Position numbers and translations under genes: made by a program
In this document: piece after piece, positions 42,232 through 51,314 of the stretch
How positions within the stretch are numbered: position 1 is the stretch's first letter
How the letters are laid out: each line of letters begins with the position of its first letter
The notes under the pieces: generated by a model
What the model was told of the DNA's origin: nothing
What the model saw: the letters and a program-made list of their open reading frames with translations, nothing else
The model's database searches: none
Origin: an uncultured Clostridia bacterium
GTDB taxonomy: Bacteria; Bacillota; Clostridia; Oscillospirales; Acutalibacteraceae
NCBI GenBank assembly: GCA_938034875.1
Contig: CALHND010000010.1
Coordinates: forward strand, 62,001 to 126,000
Direction: 5' to 3'
Length of the DNA: 64,000 nucleotides

Positions 42232-43995
42232 TTATGCTCGGTCAACAATTTCCTTTGTAACCATTGCAATAAATTCGTCTGTCGTCATTACCTCGGTGCT
42301 GTTGCCGTCGCGGCGGCGAACTGCAACTGTTCCGTCCTGCTGTTCCTTGTCTCCGATGACCAGCATATAAGGAATTTTCTGCATCTGTGCCTCGCGTACT
42401 TTATAACCGGTTTTCTCCTGGCGCTTATCTGTTTCGCAGCGAATACCAGCCGCTTTCATAGCTGCCTCCAGCTTTTCGGTGTATTCGTTGTTGCGGTCGG
42501 TGATGGGCAGCAGGCGAACCTGAACAGGTGCAAGCCATGTTGGAAATTTGCCTGCATAATGCTCGATAAGAATACCGATGAAACGCTCGATTGAGCCAAA
42601 AACAACGCGGTGAATCATGATCGGACGGTGCTTTTGACCGTCTGAGCCGATATAATCCGCTTCGAATCGCTGCGGAAGCTGGAAGTCGAGCTGGATAGTA
42701 CCGCACTGCCATGTTCTGCCGATTGAATCTTCAAGGTGGAAGTCAATTTTCGGTCCGTAGAATGCACCGTCGCCCTCGTTGATGACATAGGGCATATTCA
42801 ATTCGTCAAGTGCTTGTTTGAGACCGTCGGTAGCCATATCCCAGTCCTCGATTGCGCCAAGGTGGTCTTCAGGCATGGTGGACAGCTCAACATGATACTT
42901 AAAGCCGAATTTTGCATATACTTCGTCAATAAGTCTGACGACTCCCTTTATCTGCTCGGTAATCTGGTCGCGTGTCATGTAGATGTGCGCATCATCCTGT
43001 GTAAAGCAGCGAACACGCATAAGTCCGTGCAATGCACCTGATTTTTCGTGGCGGTGAACAAGTCCCAGCTCGCCTATCTTCATCGGCAAATCTTTGTATG
43101 AGCGGGGCTCAAGTTTGTAAACGAGCATACCGCCCGGGCAGTTCATCGGCTTAACGGCAAAGACATTTTCGTCGATGACTGTGGTGTACATATTTTCTTT
43201 GTAATGATCCCAGTGACCCGAGGTTTCCCAAAGCGCACGGTTGAGCATAATGGGGGTGCTAACCTCTAAATATCCGTCGCGTGTGTGAATTTCGCGCCAG
43301 TAATCGATAAGTGTGTTTTTAACGATCATACCCTTAGGCAGGAAGAAAGGGAATCCGGGACCCTCGTCCATAATTGTGAATAAACCGAGCTCTTTGCCCA
43401 GTTTACGATGGTCGCGCTTTTTAGCCTCTTCCATACGGGTCAGGTATTCGTCTAAATCGGCTTTGCTTGCAAATGCAGTGCCGTAAATACGGGTGAGCAT
43501 TTTATTTTTTTCGCTGCCGCGCCAGTAAGCACCTGCAACTGATGTTAACTTAAAAGCCTTAACAGCCGAGGTGTAGGTAACGTGAGGGCCTGCGCACAGG
43601 TCAACATAGTCGCCCTGCTTAAAAAAGGACAGCTCCTCATCTTCGGGCAGGTCATTAATAAGCTCAACTTTGTATGTCTCGCCCGCCTTTTCCATCAGCT
43701 CAATCGCCTCATTGCGTGGAAGGGTGAAACGTTCAAGTTTAAGGTTTTCCTTTACGATGCGGCGCATTTCAGCCTCAAGTGCCTCCAGTTCCTCATCAGT
43801 AAATGGCGTTTCGCGGTCAAAGTCGTAGTAAAATCCATCTTTGATAGACGGTCCGATAGCCAGTTTTGTTTCGGGATAAAGGCGCTTTACCGCCTGAGCC
43901 AAAATGTGCGATGCGGTGTGACGCAGAGCGCCGCGTCCGACTTCCTCGCCAAAAGAATGCTCACTAACTGAGCCGTCATGCATGATAACTTTCAT
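42232..43995 (-). CDS. thrS: Threonyl-tRNA synthetase lacking the TGS domain
   Basis: 587 residues, about 55 shorter than B. subtilis ThrS at the N-terminus. It charges tRNA-Thr. After ten residues the editing domain begins (GRGALRHTASHILAQAVKRL, with the H-x-x-x-H site and the distal Cys/His in DLCAGPHV), so the TGS domain is absent. Class II motifs are present: motif 2 in FRHEKSGALHGLMRVRCFTQDD-like tract, the Zn ligands (CPGG, HRVVFGSIERFIG) and the anticodon domain (VRLLPITDRNNEY). The ATG at 43995 follows GGAGG by 7 bases. T-box control is upstream. Confidence 0.95.
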   Translation of the reverse strand: MKVIMHDGSVSEHSFGEEVGRGALRHTASHILAQAVKRLYPETKLAIGPSIKDGFYYDFDRETPFTDEELEALEAEMRRIVKENLKLERFTLPRNEAIELMEKAGETYKVELINDLPEDEELSFFKQGDYVDLCAGPHVTYTSAVKAFKLTSVAGAYWRGSEKNKMLTRIYGTAFASKADLDEYLTRMEEAKKRDHRKLGKELGLFTIMDEGPGFPFFLPKGMIVKNTLIDYWREIHTRDGYLEVSTPIMLNRALWETSGHWDHYKENMYTTVIDENVFAVKPMNCPGGMLVYKLEPRSYKDLPMKIGELGLVHRHEKSGALHGLMRVRCFTQDDAHIYMTRDQITEQIKGVVRLIDEVYAKFGFKYHVELSTMPEDHLGAIEDWDMATDGLKQALDELNMPYVINEGDGAFYGPKIDFHLEDSIGRTWQCGTIQLDFQLPQRFEADYIGSDGQKHRPIMIHRVVFGSIERFIGILIEHYAGKFPTWLAPVQVRLLPITDRNNEYTEKLEAAMKAAGIRCETDKRQEKTGYKVREAQMQKIPYMLVIGDKEQQDGTVAVRRRDGNSTEVMTTDEFIAMVTKEIVDRA

Positions 43996-44027
43996 TATAA
44001 TACCTCCGATTAGGGTTATTTTTAAAA

Positions 44028-44285
44028 ATAAAAAAACGCGCCGATAAGCAGACTGCATTTGCAATTCTGCTCAAGGGTGCGAAAATTTTTGCACGGTTCC
44101 ACCTTGATTTTTAACTTTGTTAGTCGGCCCTGTAACGCAGGCGGTGCGGCGCACTCATCGTACGCGGCTCGGGAGTGGTTTTCGCCGATGTTTCATACGC
44201 ATATCGGATACTTTCAGCCTGCGGCATCCGTCTCTGTTATTACTGCGCAAAATCAGTCGGTTACTCTTTCCGTCATAGCTATTGT
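44028..44285 (-). ncRNA. Threonine T-box riboswitch of thrS
   Basis: On the minus strand: a Stem I with AGAGACGGATG and GCTGAAAG motifs, a specifier region GAAAACCACTCCCGAG with ACC (Thr) as the specifier codon, the T-box AAGGTGGAACCGTG, and the terminator CGCACCCTTGAGCAGA...TCTGCTTATCGGCGCG followed by seven Ts. Uncharged tRNA-Thr should stabilise the antiterminator and turn on thrS. Confidence 0.9.
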
Positions 44286-44289
44286 ACCA

Positions 44290-44318
44290 ATTCTAACACA
44301 GCTTTTTATTTTTTTCAA
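44290..44318 (-). promoter_or_regulatory. Promoter of the thrS T-box leader
   Basis: On the minus strand TTGAAA (44313-44318) and TAGAAT (44290-44295) are 17 bp apart, just ahead of T-box Stem I. Confidence 0.7.
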
Positions 44319-44507
44319 TAGCAAAAGCTCCGTTTTTATGCTAATTTCAACAAGCGCAGAGGAAACTGATGAAAATTGGCTCAAAGAACCGATTTATTCG
44401 TACTTTTATATTAGTTTTACCGCTTATATTAAGCACATCATTCTTTTGCTTAAACAGCCGCGGGCTAATATTTTTTTGCATGAATATAGTGCGTTACAAA
44501 AACCCAT

Positions 44508-45542
44508 TTATACAAAATAAAAGTTTGTATCCCACGCAGGAACGCCCGCAAAATGCCTCATATACAGCTTGTAATCATCGCGAAGTGCCGCCACCTTGAG
44601 CGGTAATGCAAAATAGTCCTCCAGCCGATGATAGCATGCAACCTGCATCTTTGGACGGTATTTTAATATCGTATTGCGTGCGCCGTCGATTGCAGCGCCC
44701 TCGCCGCCCTCAACATCCATTTTTATCAGCGTTGCCGCCCTGCCGCCAAGCATATTATCTACGCTGTCGGCGGCAATTTGCTCGCCCGAAGCCGCCTGGG
44801 CATGATTTCTTCCGCCGTGCTTATTAAATGTAAGCACGCCACGGCTATCCGACACGGCAACATTAAACAAAGTCACATTGTCCATTCCGCAAACCGACTT
44901 TTGTAACCGTAAAAAGCTCTTTTTAGTCGGCTCAACTGCGTAAATGCTGCCGTAACCTGAAACATGGGCACAAAATTCAGCAACTGTATCTCCGCAAAAT
45001 GCGCCGAGGTCAACAAAATGTTCATCATCACCTGGTTGCAAAATGTTTTTCCATGCCTCATCGGGCTGGCTCTCGCACCGCTTTAGGTGGGTAATATCCC
45101 CGCTTAACCGATACTGCACGCACTCGCTGAAAACGGTGCGGGATTGCTCATCGGCCAGCATATCGTACACCTTTTTAAGTTCGTTTCGGTGAGCAGCAGC
45201 ATATTCGGCGTCAAACACGCCGCCGCCAAAAACGGGCACATCGGGTGCATATAATTCCTGCTCGGCGGCTATGCGATAAATGTTTTTAAGCACATCAGGG
45301 CGCGATGTACCAAAGCAAACAAGCACAATCATATTGCCCGACTGCGCCACCGCCTCGGCATAGCTTACCACCGTGAATCCCAGAAACTGCTGATGGCGCA
45401 CAAACCCGTCGCTGGCAAAAACACCGCTGATGGGTATCGAGCGACGTATAAGCTCGTTTGCAATTTTTTCTGCACCGTCACCCATACCGTACAGCCAAAT
45501 CGGCTTCTTTGCACTGCTAAGCCGCTGCCACATATCGCTCAT
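44508..45542 (-). CDS. FkbM-family methyltransferase
   Basis: 344 residues, cytoplasmic. The C-terminal half is an FkbM SAM-dependent methyltransferase (FVDLGAFCGDTVAEFCAHV motif I; then YAVEPTKKSFLRLQKSV; IKMDVEGGEGAAIDGARNTI). The N-terminal 110 residues are a nucleotide-binding-like domain (PIWLYGMGDGAEKIANELIR, SGVFASDGFV) seen in other clostridial relatives. FkbM enzymes O-methylate polyketides or sugars; here the setting suggests glycan modification, but no cluster supports it. The ATG at 45542 follows AAAGGTGG. Confidence 0.82.
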   Translation of the reverse strand: MSDMWQRLSSAKKPIWLYGMGDGAEKIANELIRRSIPISGVFASDGFVRHQQFLGFTVVSYAEAVAQSGNMIVLVCFGTSRPDVLKNIYRIAAEQELYAPDVPVFGGGVFDAEYAAAHRNELKKVYDMLADEQSRTVFSECVQYRLSGDITHLKRCESQPDEAWKNILQPGDDEHFVDLGAFCGDTVAEFCAHVSGYGSIYAVEPTKKSFLRLQKSVCGMDNVTLFNVAVSDSRGVLTFNKHGGRNHAQAASGEQIAADSVDNMLGGRAATLIKMDVEGGEGAAIDGARNTILKYRPKMQVACYHRLEDYFALPLKVAALRDDYKLYMRHFAGVPAWDTNFYFV

Positions 45543-45617
45543 ATACCGCACCACCTTTCATAATGATCAATTATAGCACATTCATGGCGTGTCGACAACT
45601 TTAGTCATAAAGCGTTG

Positions 45618-45645
45618 TTGAAAAATACGGCAATGATGATATAAT
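45618..45645 (+). promoter_or_regulatory. Promoter of the PAP2-lipoprotein pair
   Basis: TTGAAA (45618-45623) and TATAAT (45640-45645), 16-bp spacer, 22 bases before the coding start. Confidence 0.6.
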
Positions 45646-45667
45646 AGTAATAATATTTGGAAAAGAG

Positions 45668-46234
45668 GTGAGCAGTACGGAAGGCTTGCAAACATTTGAT
45701 TTTGCTATACTCGACTGGATACAGCAAAATTTACGCTGCGAATTTTTAGATAGGGTGTTTCCGTTTATAACCAACCTGGGCAACGCCGGTGCAATATGGA
45801 TCGTCATCGCACTGATTTTGCTGGTTACTAAAAAATATCGTCGTGTTGGCGCAATGGTGGGACTAGCACTAATCTTTGGACTAATTGTCGGAAACCTTAC
45901 TCTAAAACCGCTGATTGCCCGCATTCGCCCATTCGACATACGTGAATTTGCCGATTTACTGATATCTAAACCGACCGATTTTTCTTTTCCGTCAGGTCAC
46001 ACGCTTGCATCGTTCGAGGCGGCAACCGTACTGATGATTAACGATAAAAAGCTCGGCATTCCAGCGCTGACGCTTGCCGTTCTTATCGCCTTTTCGCGAC
46101 TTTATCTGTATGTTCATTACCCAAGTGACATTTTTGCCGGCGTACTGCTTGGGGTGCTTTTCGGTGTACTCGCCACCGCCATTATAAACCGTGTGTGGAA
46201 ACAAAAAAACGGCTTTTCGGAGGTAACGAAATGA
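45668..46234 (+). CDS. PAP2-family membrane phosphatase
   Basis: 188 residues, five to six membrane helices. The phosphatase signature is complete: KPLIARIRP (KxxxxxxRP), PSGHTLASF (PSGH), and SRLYLYVHYPSD (SRxxxxxHxxxD). Substrates of such enzymes include undecaprenyl pyrophosphate and phosphatidate; this size fits BcrC-type enzymes, which recycle the wall carrier lipid. The GTG start lies close behind the promoter with only a weak site; a TTG at 45686 is an alternative. The stop overlaps the next gene (ATGA). Confidence 0.88.
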   Translation: MSSTEGLQTFDFAILDWIQQNLRCEFLDRVFPFITNLGNAGAIWIVIALILLVTKKYRRVGAMVGLALIFGLIVGNLTLKPLIARIRPFDIREFADLLISKPTDFSFPSGHTLASFEAATVLMINDKKLGIPALTLAVLIAFSRLYLYVHYPSDIFAGVLLGVLFGVLATAIINRVWKQKNGFSEVTK

Positions 46235-47073
46235 AAAAATTAGTATCTGCTGTGTTAATATTCGCAATGCTTTTGTGCCTTTGCGCTTGCGGAGACAGCA
46301 AACCAAAAACCAAAACCGATTCCTCATCGTCACAAAAGGTGAGCTCTGACGAGGACATTACTGTATCTGACTACACCCCGTCTGATACGGAGTCAGAAAT
46401 CGGCGCAAGTGCAAAATCGGTCACTCGCTATTTTATATACGGACCCGGAAAAAAGCTTAAATTCACCTATGATGTCGATTATTCGGTAGAGGGCACAATT
46501 ACGATAAATATATTTGACAAAAACAATTACAAAACCGGTTCGCGCGTTTATGACTACGATGAAAACGGGCTTATTGCTTACGCCGCCGTGAAAAATAAAG
46601 ACGGCGAAGAAACCGCATATACGACATATGAATACAACAATCTGCTCAAAGTTGATTCGGAATATTATTTTGAGGACGGAGCACTGCGCAGCACAACGCG
46701 CTACACATATGATGAAAACGGACTTATAAAAACTAAAACGGTTGAAAAGGTCGGCGACAGTGATGTTTACAAATGGGATTATGCCCGTGACGGTGGTGCT
46801 TTGTACGCAATTTACATTTCAACAGACAAAGCGCAAAATGTTGAAGGATATACCTTTGCTAACAACACCGACGGAAAGCTGTATCAAAAATATCACATGG
46901 TAAACGGCTTCACCGCCGACTATTATATGTACGATTACGATGGCGACGGACGCATGAACTACCGTGGATACTATGACAGCTCAAATTCGCTGGTTGAATA
47001 CTACTCTTTTAAGTACGGCGCCGCACCTGAGCTTGCTGCAAAAGCATTTGCAAATACAGGCATACTTGATTAA
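46231..47073 (+). CDS. Lipoprotein with RHS/YD-like repeats
   Basis: 280 residues. A lipoprotein signal (KKLVSAVLIFAMLLCLCAC; lipobox LCAC) is followed by a Ser/Asp linker and a beta-rich domain with repeated tracts of the type YDYDENGLIAYAAV, YEYNNLLKVDSEYYF, YTYDENGLIKTKTV and YDYDGDGRMNYRGYYD, resembling short RHS/YD units. The ATG at 46231, after CGGAGGT, overlaps the PAP2 stop by 4 bases. Surface exposure is expected; function unknown. A strong terminator follows. Confidence 0.8.
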   Translation: MKKLVSAVLIFAMLLCLCACGDSKPKTKTDSSSSQKVSSDEDITVSDYTPSDTESEIGASAKSVTRYFIYGPGKKLKFTYDVDYSVEGTITINIFDKNNYKTGSRVYDYDENGLIAYAAVKNKDGEETAYTTYEYNNLLKVDSEYYFEDGALRSTTRYTYDENGLIKTKTVEKVGDSDVYKWDYARDGGALYAIYISTDKAQNVEGYTFANNTDGKLYQKYHMVNGFTADYYMYDYDGDGRMNYRGYYDSSNSLVEYYSFKYGAAPELAAKAFANTGILD

Positions 47074-47088
47074 ACAAAATAAACCAAT

Positions 47089-47126
47089 AAAAAAGTCAGG
47101 AAAGCATTACTTTCCTGACTTTTTTA
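47089..47126 (+). terminator. Intrinsic terminator of the PAP2-lipoprotein operon
   Basis: 15-bp stem AAAAAGTCAGGAAAG/CTTTCCTGACTTTTT with a 5-base loop, T-run. Confidence 0.88.
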
Positions 47127-47691
47127 TTTTGTTTACGGTGGGTCTATTTTATTTTTCCGATTGCGGTGCTTAGTTTAACCTTTGTTTCAATATCGGATTC
47201 GGTGTTTTTTATAATATCAGCGTCAATTTTAACACTTTCGCTGACAAGCAGTATCACTTTCGAGCAGCAACCGGACCGAATAAAATGCTGCAAGCGCCAC
47301 ACTGTTTTGCTGAAAAAGGGGCGTGAAACTGCCCATAAAAACTGCACGCATCCCAAAACGGTGTGTATAAAAAGCGCGGTGACCAATTGTCACCCGTGAT
47401 TTTATGCTACGTGTGAGCGAATTTTAACCTTGATAACTTCCCGTCCATTTATTTGGCATTACGTTATAATATGCAAAAAGAAAAATCTACATTTATATAT
47501 TAAATTAATTTATCTTTACGTTAAACGAAAAATGTGTTATTATAGAATGTGATTTTTAAAGTCATAAGTAAATCGTTAATGAGTTGGGCGCTGATATACA
47601 TCTGAATCATCGCTCTGTTTTTTTATATAAGCATATTCATGCACATATTTTCGAAATTAAAAAAGTTCTTTATTCTTCGGAGGGAAATTAA
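47127..47691. other. Gene-poor spacer with a dispersed repeat remnant
   Basis: No frame with a ribosome binding site. At 47311-47361 a block ending GCACGCATCCCAAAACGG resembles 51005-51058 (GCACGCATTGCCAAAACGG). The last 200 bases are very AT-rich and probably hold the promoter of the SLOG-like gene. A minus-strand open frame across 47144-47386 has no start signal and is not called. Confidence 0.5.
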
Positions 47692-48054
47692 ATGAAAGTC
47701 GCAATTGTTGGCTCTCGGGTACTGTATGTATGCAACCTGCAAAAGTATATACCTGACACAACAACTGAACTTGTGTCCTGCGGAAAAAAGGGTGTCAAGA
47801 TAGACGCCCACGATTTTGCCGAGAAAAACAACCTTAAATTGACCGAAATTTTGTGCGATTATAGATTATACGGCAAATCTGCTCCACTAAAACGAAACAT
47901 CGCAATCATTGATTACTCGGATGAAATTGTTGCATTTTGGGATGGTTTATCAAGCGGCACAAAATTTATAATAGACCGATGCAACAGGCTGAATAAAAAG
48001 ATAACCGTTTATATGCCGAGCGCCGCTAACAAAGACATTTTGATAGTAAGATAA
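47692..48054 (+). CDS. SLOG/DUF2493-like nucleotide-binding protein
   Basis: 120 residues, Rossmann-like. The opening KVAIVGSRVL (GSR motif), a central SCGKKGVKIDAHDFAEKNN in the place of the SGGA-x-G-x-D motif, and APLKRNIAIIDYSDEIVAFWDGLSSGTKF match the DUF2493/SLOG group that binds nucleotides or nucleotide-derived ligands. The Gly-rich loop is altered (SCGKKGVK). GGAGGG precedes the ATG. It is flanked by spacers and ends at a terminator. SLOG proteins often serve as ligand sensors in defence modules, but no effector gene adjoins it here. Confidence 0.75.
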   Translation: MKVAIVGSRVLYVCNLQKYIPDTTTELVSCGKKGVKIDAHDFAEKNNLKLTEILCDYRLYGKSAPLKRNIAIIDYSDEIVAFWDGLSSGTKFIIDRCNRLNKKITVYMPSAANKDILIVR

Positions 48055-48092
48055 CACTCCACTGAAAGATGATCAGCAGAGTGTTATTTTTT
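48051..48092 (+). terminator. Intrinsic terminator of the SLOG-like gene
   Basis: ATAACACTC/GAGTGTTAT with an inner CTG/CAG stem, followed by TTTTTTA; overlaps the stop codon. Confidence 0.75.
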
Positions 48093-48333
48093 ATTGATTT
48101 GATTTTTATTTTTAAATTAAATATATGAAGTATTATTTATATAACTTCCAGTGGCTTTTCCTTTGTGCTTGATTATGCAAAGATATTCAAAAGCCACAGA
48201 ATTTTACGGGATGTTGCAACTGACATAGCTGTTTTATAAAGTAATAACAGCGTCGCCAACTGCAATATTTTAAACCAAGCTCGCTAATTTTTTTGTCCGT
48301 GCACTTTGGCGCAAGCTCCAATCAGCGATGTGC

Positions 48334-50256
48334 TCAGTCCATAAACACCGTGGTAAGAATTTCGCCGTTTGCAACATCAAACTGCACCGGATCGGAATAT
48401 GCGGTGTTACCCATTGCATCGGACATTTCAAACACAATACGGTATGTGCCATCAAACAATACTGCCTCTGAAAAGGCGGTGTTTTTTGTTACGGTAAATG
48501 CATCTGACTTGTAATTTTCAAAGTCATCATCTCCGCTGTAAGAAGCGATTTTCCACAATACTGTAATTTCATCGCCCACGCACAGAGCACGCAGCTCCTT
48601 ATCAGCCATACCGTTTTCGTCAATGCCCTGCCATGCGCCCAGTATAGTCCATTTCTTTGCCAAGAAATCGTAAGCAATTTGCAAATTGTACTGCTCCGAA
48701 TTTAAAAGCACCGGCACAGAGTAAAGATTATAGTCCTCGCCCTCGTAATTAAGCTCCATGTAAACAAGGTGCCCGTCAATAGCGCCCCACACGCCGCGAA
48801 AATTGTCGTAAAACACACCGTTTTCCCAGTCGGCAGTTATATCGTTATCGCTGCCGAGCAGCATCATCAAATCATTATCCTCATCCACATAAAACAGCTG
48901 AAAACAAATGCCTGCCAAAATGTTCTGTGCTTCCTTGCCGAGCGTCATAAACGCCGTTCCTTCGTCGTTTACATCTATCGGAGAGCCGTCCCATCCCACC
49001 GTACTCAAATTTTGAATTTTTGAAAGCTGTATGAAATTTAGGTCGTTTATAAACTCCATTCCGTCATTATCAAGCTCTCCGGTAAGGCCGTATTCGTAAT
49101 AATATTTGAACGCCTTACTAGTTCCAAGCGAAGCAAAATCACTGTAATTTTGCATATCTCCATCATAGCAGTAGTAGCACGAAAGACCGTTTGCTTGCGA
49201 ACGATAAACTCCGTTTACTTTGTATATAACACAGTCAGACAGCGCGTCAAGCACCAGCTGTGATGACGAAAGGGAAGCCAATTTTGCAATATCCCCCAAG
49301 TCCACCATGTTGGAATATCCCTGCTCCTTTGTGTTTCCGCCGTAATTTTCGCTTGAATTTGCCACACGGGCAAATTGTGAGAAAAACGACGGATTTTCGC
49401 ATGCGGCGGCAAGGCACTCTATTCCAAATGCCTCATATGCTTCAAGAAGGGGCCCTATTTTTGACAGGTCGGTTACCGACAACGTTGTATTATCCTGCGT
49501 TCCTGCGGCTTCACAGCCGGCATAATATGTATCGCATATTATTTGGCCGAGCTTTGCCCCATCCACTTCGGGCTGTTCGGCGAGCGCTTTTATCCAATCG
49601 GTATAGCTCCAGCCGTTTGCCGGCTCGGTCTCCTCGGAAGCTACAAGATATTTGCCTATATCGGCAAATGTAGCCGCCACATCTATGGTTGCCATCAGGC
49701 AGGTATCAAATCCTATCAGCTCAACGGGAGGTTTTTGAACGGACAAGTCCCACACGCTGTCAAAAGCCTCGTGCAGTTCACTCAGGCTTAGCGAATCATC
49801 GCCGTACAGCTCGTCAAAAGCAGCACCTGCCACAGAACCACCCCCGTGATTCCAAAAAACCACAGCGGTTTTTTTTGCGGGATAATTATCTTTTGCAAAT
49901 GAAAGAAAATCAGAAAGTGTCTGCGCCTCGCCCATGCTGGCCGATGGCTGCTCATCCACAAGCTTTAGCACATCGCCTGAATAAACATAACGCTGCAGCT
50001 TTTGTGCATCTACAAAATCGTTGTTCCACTGAGCCGAGCCGCCGGTTTGAATGACAACCGTAACATTGTCGGGCAGTACGACCTGCATAAGCTCATTAAG
50101 ATCTTCTGTAGCATAGCCGCCATTGGTTTCAAGGTCGCTTCCGCAAAGATACCAATAAACAGCCCAGTCATACTTTTCGGCCGTTTCCCAGTTGGAACAT
50201 CCCGCAGCTGAAAAGGTTAGCACCAGCGACATAATTAAAGAAAGTATTTTTTTCAT
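48334..50256 (-). CDS. Clostripain (peptidase C11) family lipoprotein
   Basis: 640 residues. A lipoprotein signal (KKILSLIMSLVLTFSAAGC, Cys 20) is followed by a caspase-fold cysteine protease: YWYLCGSDLE near 36, catalytic His 137 in FWNHGGG and Cys 186 in GFDTCLMA. The C-terminal half (from about 400) is beta-rich and probably a propeptide or binding module. Clostripains cleave after Arg or Lys and are usually secreted; membrane anchoring is known in gut Clostridia. I prefer ATG 50256 with GGAGG 10 bases upstream. An Asn/Asp-rich region near 450 could bind calcium. Confidence 0.9.
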   Translation of the reverse strand: MKKILSLIMSLVLTFSAAGCSNWETAEKYDWAVYWYLCGSDLETNGGYATEDLNELMQVVLPDNVTVVIQTGGSAQWNNDFVDAQKLQRYVYSGDVLKLVDEQPSASMGEAQTLSDFLSFAKDNYPAKKTAVVFWNHGGGSVAGAAFDELYGDDSLSLSELHEAFDSVWDLSVQKPPVELIGFDTCLMATIDVAATFADIGKYLVASEETEPANGWSYTDWIKALAEQPEVDGAKLGQIICDTYYAGCEAAGTQDNTTLSVTDLSKIGPLLEAYEAFGIECLAAACENPSFFSQFARVANSSENYGGNTKEQGYSNMVDLGDIAKLASLSSSQLVLDALSDCVIYKVNGVYRSQANGLSCYYCYDGDMQNYSDFASLGTSKAFKYYYEYGLTGELDNDGMEFINDLNFIQLSKIQNLSTVGWDGSPIDVNDEGTAFMTLGKEAQNILAGICFQLFYVDEDNDLMMLLGSDNDITADWENGVFYDNFRGVWGAIDGHLVYMELNYEGEDYNLYSVPVLLNSEQYNLQIAYDFLAKKWTILGAWQGIDENGMADKELRALCVGDEITVLWKIASYSGDDDFENYKSDAFTVTKNTAFSEAVLFDGTYRIVFEMSDAMGNTAYSDPVQFDVANGEILTTVFMD

Positions 50257-50424
50257 CAAAGCGTTGCCTCCTGTCGCAACCGACACTCTTATGTGCCGCT
50301 GCGAAAATGTGTAAACAAAAAACATCATCCGCTAAATGCCGATGATGTTTTTTTAACAAGCTGTTTTTAGAAGCATGATAGGATTTTAAGCAAACAATTA
50401 AAAATTGTGCTGAAGTTTGCTCTC

Positions 50425-50796
50425 TTATTGTGCGGAGTTAATAGCTTCTATTGCATTTTTAAGGTTTTCAGTGGTGGTTTTGCAGTATGTAGTCAAATCG
50501 TTGTCCAGCCAATTTATCATATTGTCAATTTGCTCCTGGGACAGTTCATCATCGCTCTCTGCCAGTTCTTTATACTGATCAAGCAGATCGGCCATTTCGT
50601 TAAACATGGCTATGTTATCGTCATCAATGTTCTCTGAGTTTTCGTTTACAAGGTCTGCTAATTCGTTAAATGCATCTGCTGCTCTATTGTATGAATCAAT
50701 CAGCGGCTGCTTATCAGCACCACCGCAAGCAACAAGACCGACCACTAAGGACAGGCAAAGAATTACACCCATAACCGCATTAAATACTTTTTTCAT
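50425..50796 (-). CDS. Small lipoprotein, unknown function
   Basis: 123 residues. The signal (KKVFNAVMGVILCLSLVVG) ends in a lipobox LVAC followed by GG; the rest is an acidic, helical domain (DSYNRAADAFNELADLVNE, then AMFNEMADLLDQYKELAESD). GGAGG precedes the ATG. It is 168 bases from the clostripain gene and transcribed towards it, so they may share a transcript. No family recognised. Confidence 0.78.
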   Translation of the reverse strand: MKKVFNAVMGVILCLSLVVGLVACGGADKQPLIDSYNRAADAFNELADLVNENSENIDDDNIAMFNEMADLLDQYKELAESDDELSQEQIDNMINWLDNDLTTYCKTTTENLKNAIEAINSAQ

Positions 50797-51314
50797 TAAT
50801 AAATTCCTCCAAAAAAAATTTTTATATTTACAGCGATGATGTTACCCGAGACTTCAACTTAATTAAGCCGAATTTGAAAGACCAGCCAGGCGATTGCATT
50901 TTTAAGCTGCATTGGTCTGCGTATCGGTTGAACATCTTCTATTGTAATTTTATAAAAAAAACAGCTGTCGTATAACCTTTTTCCATTTTGAGATTTGCTT
51001 TTTTTCAAAGGAGAAAAAGTAAAAGACAGTACAAAAACGCACGCATTGCCAAAACGGAGCATTTAAATTTTTATTTGAATAACCAGTTGCCATTGATTTA
51101 GCAAGGCTTGACTAATTAAAAAATTAATTTCTATGTTTAGAGTGTAGATTAGCAACTATTAGTTAAACAAACCTTTGAGATGAAAAAGCACTGTTTGGGT
51201 ATACATGTTTTCCTATGCGTTAATAATAAATAAAAACTTTAGCACAATATTTAAAATTCTAATGTGCTAAATAATGCTTACGCTTAATAATACGGTTTTT
51301 GGAGGATGTAACCA
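50797..51314. other. AT-rich spacer before the bile salt hydrolase gene
   Basis: About 500 bases with no supported gene. It carries the second copy of the dispersed block (51005-51058). The right half becomes strongly AT-rich and continues into the bile salt hydrolase gene. Confidence 0.5.

Noticed and set aside
44369..44599. Plus-strand open frame over the thrS promoter region
   Set aside because: Overlaps the T-box promoter and the FkbM gene end; no ribosome binding site.
47144..47386. Minus-strand open frame of 80 codons
   Set aside because: GTG start without a site, crosses a dispersed repeat block; no recognisable domain.
50859..51062. Minus-strand open frame of 67 codons
   Set aside because: Overlaps the dispersed repeat copy and has no start signal.
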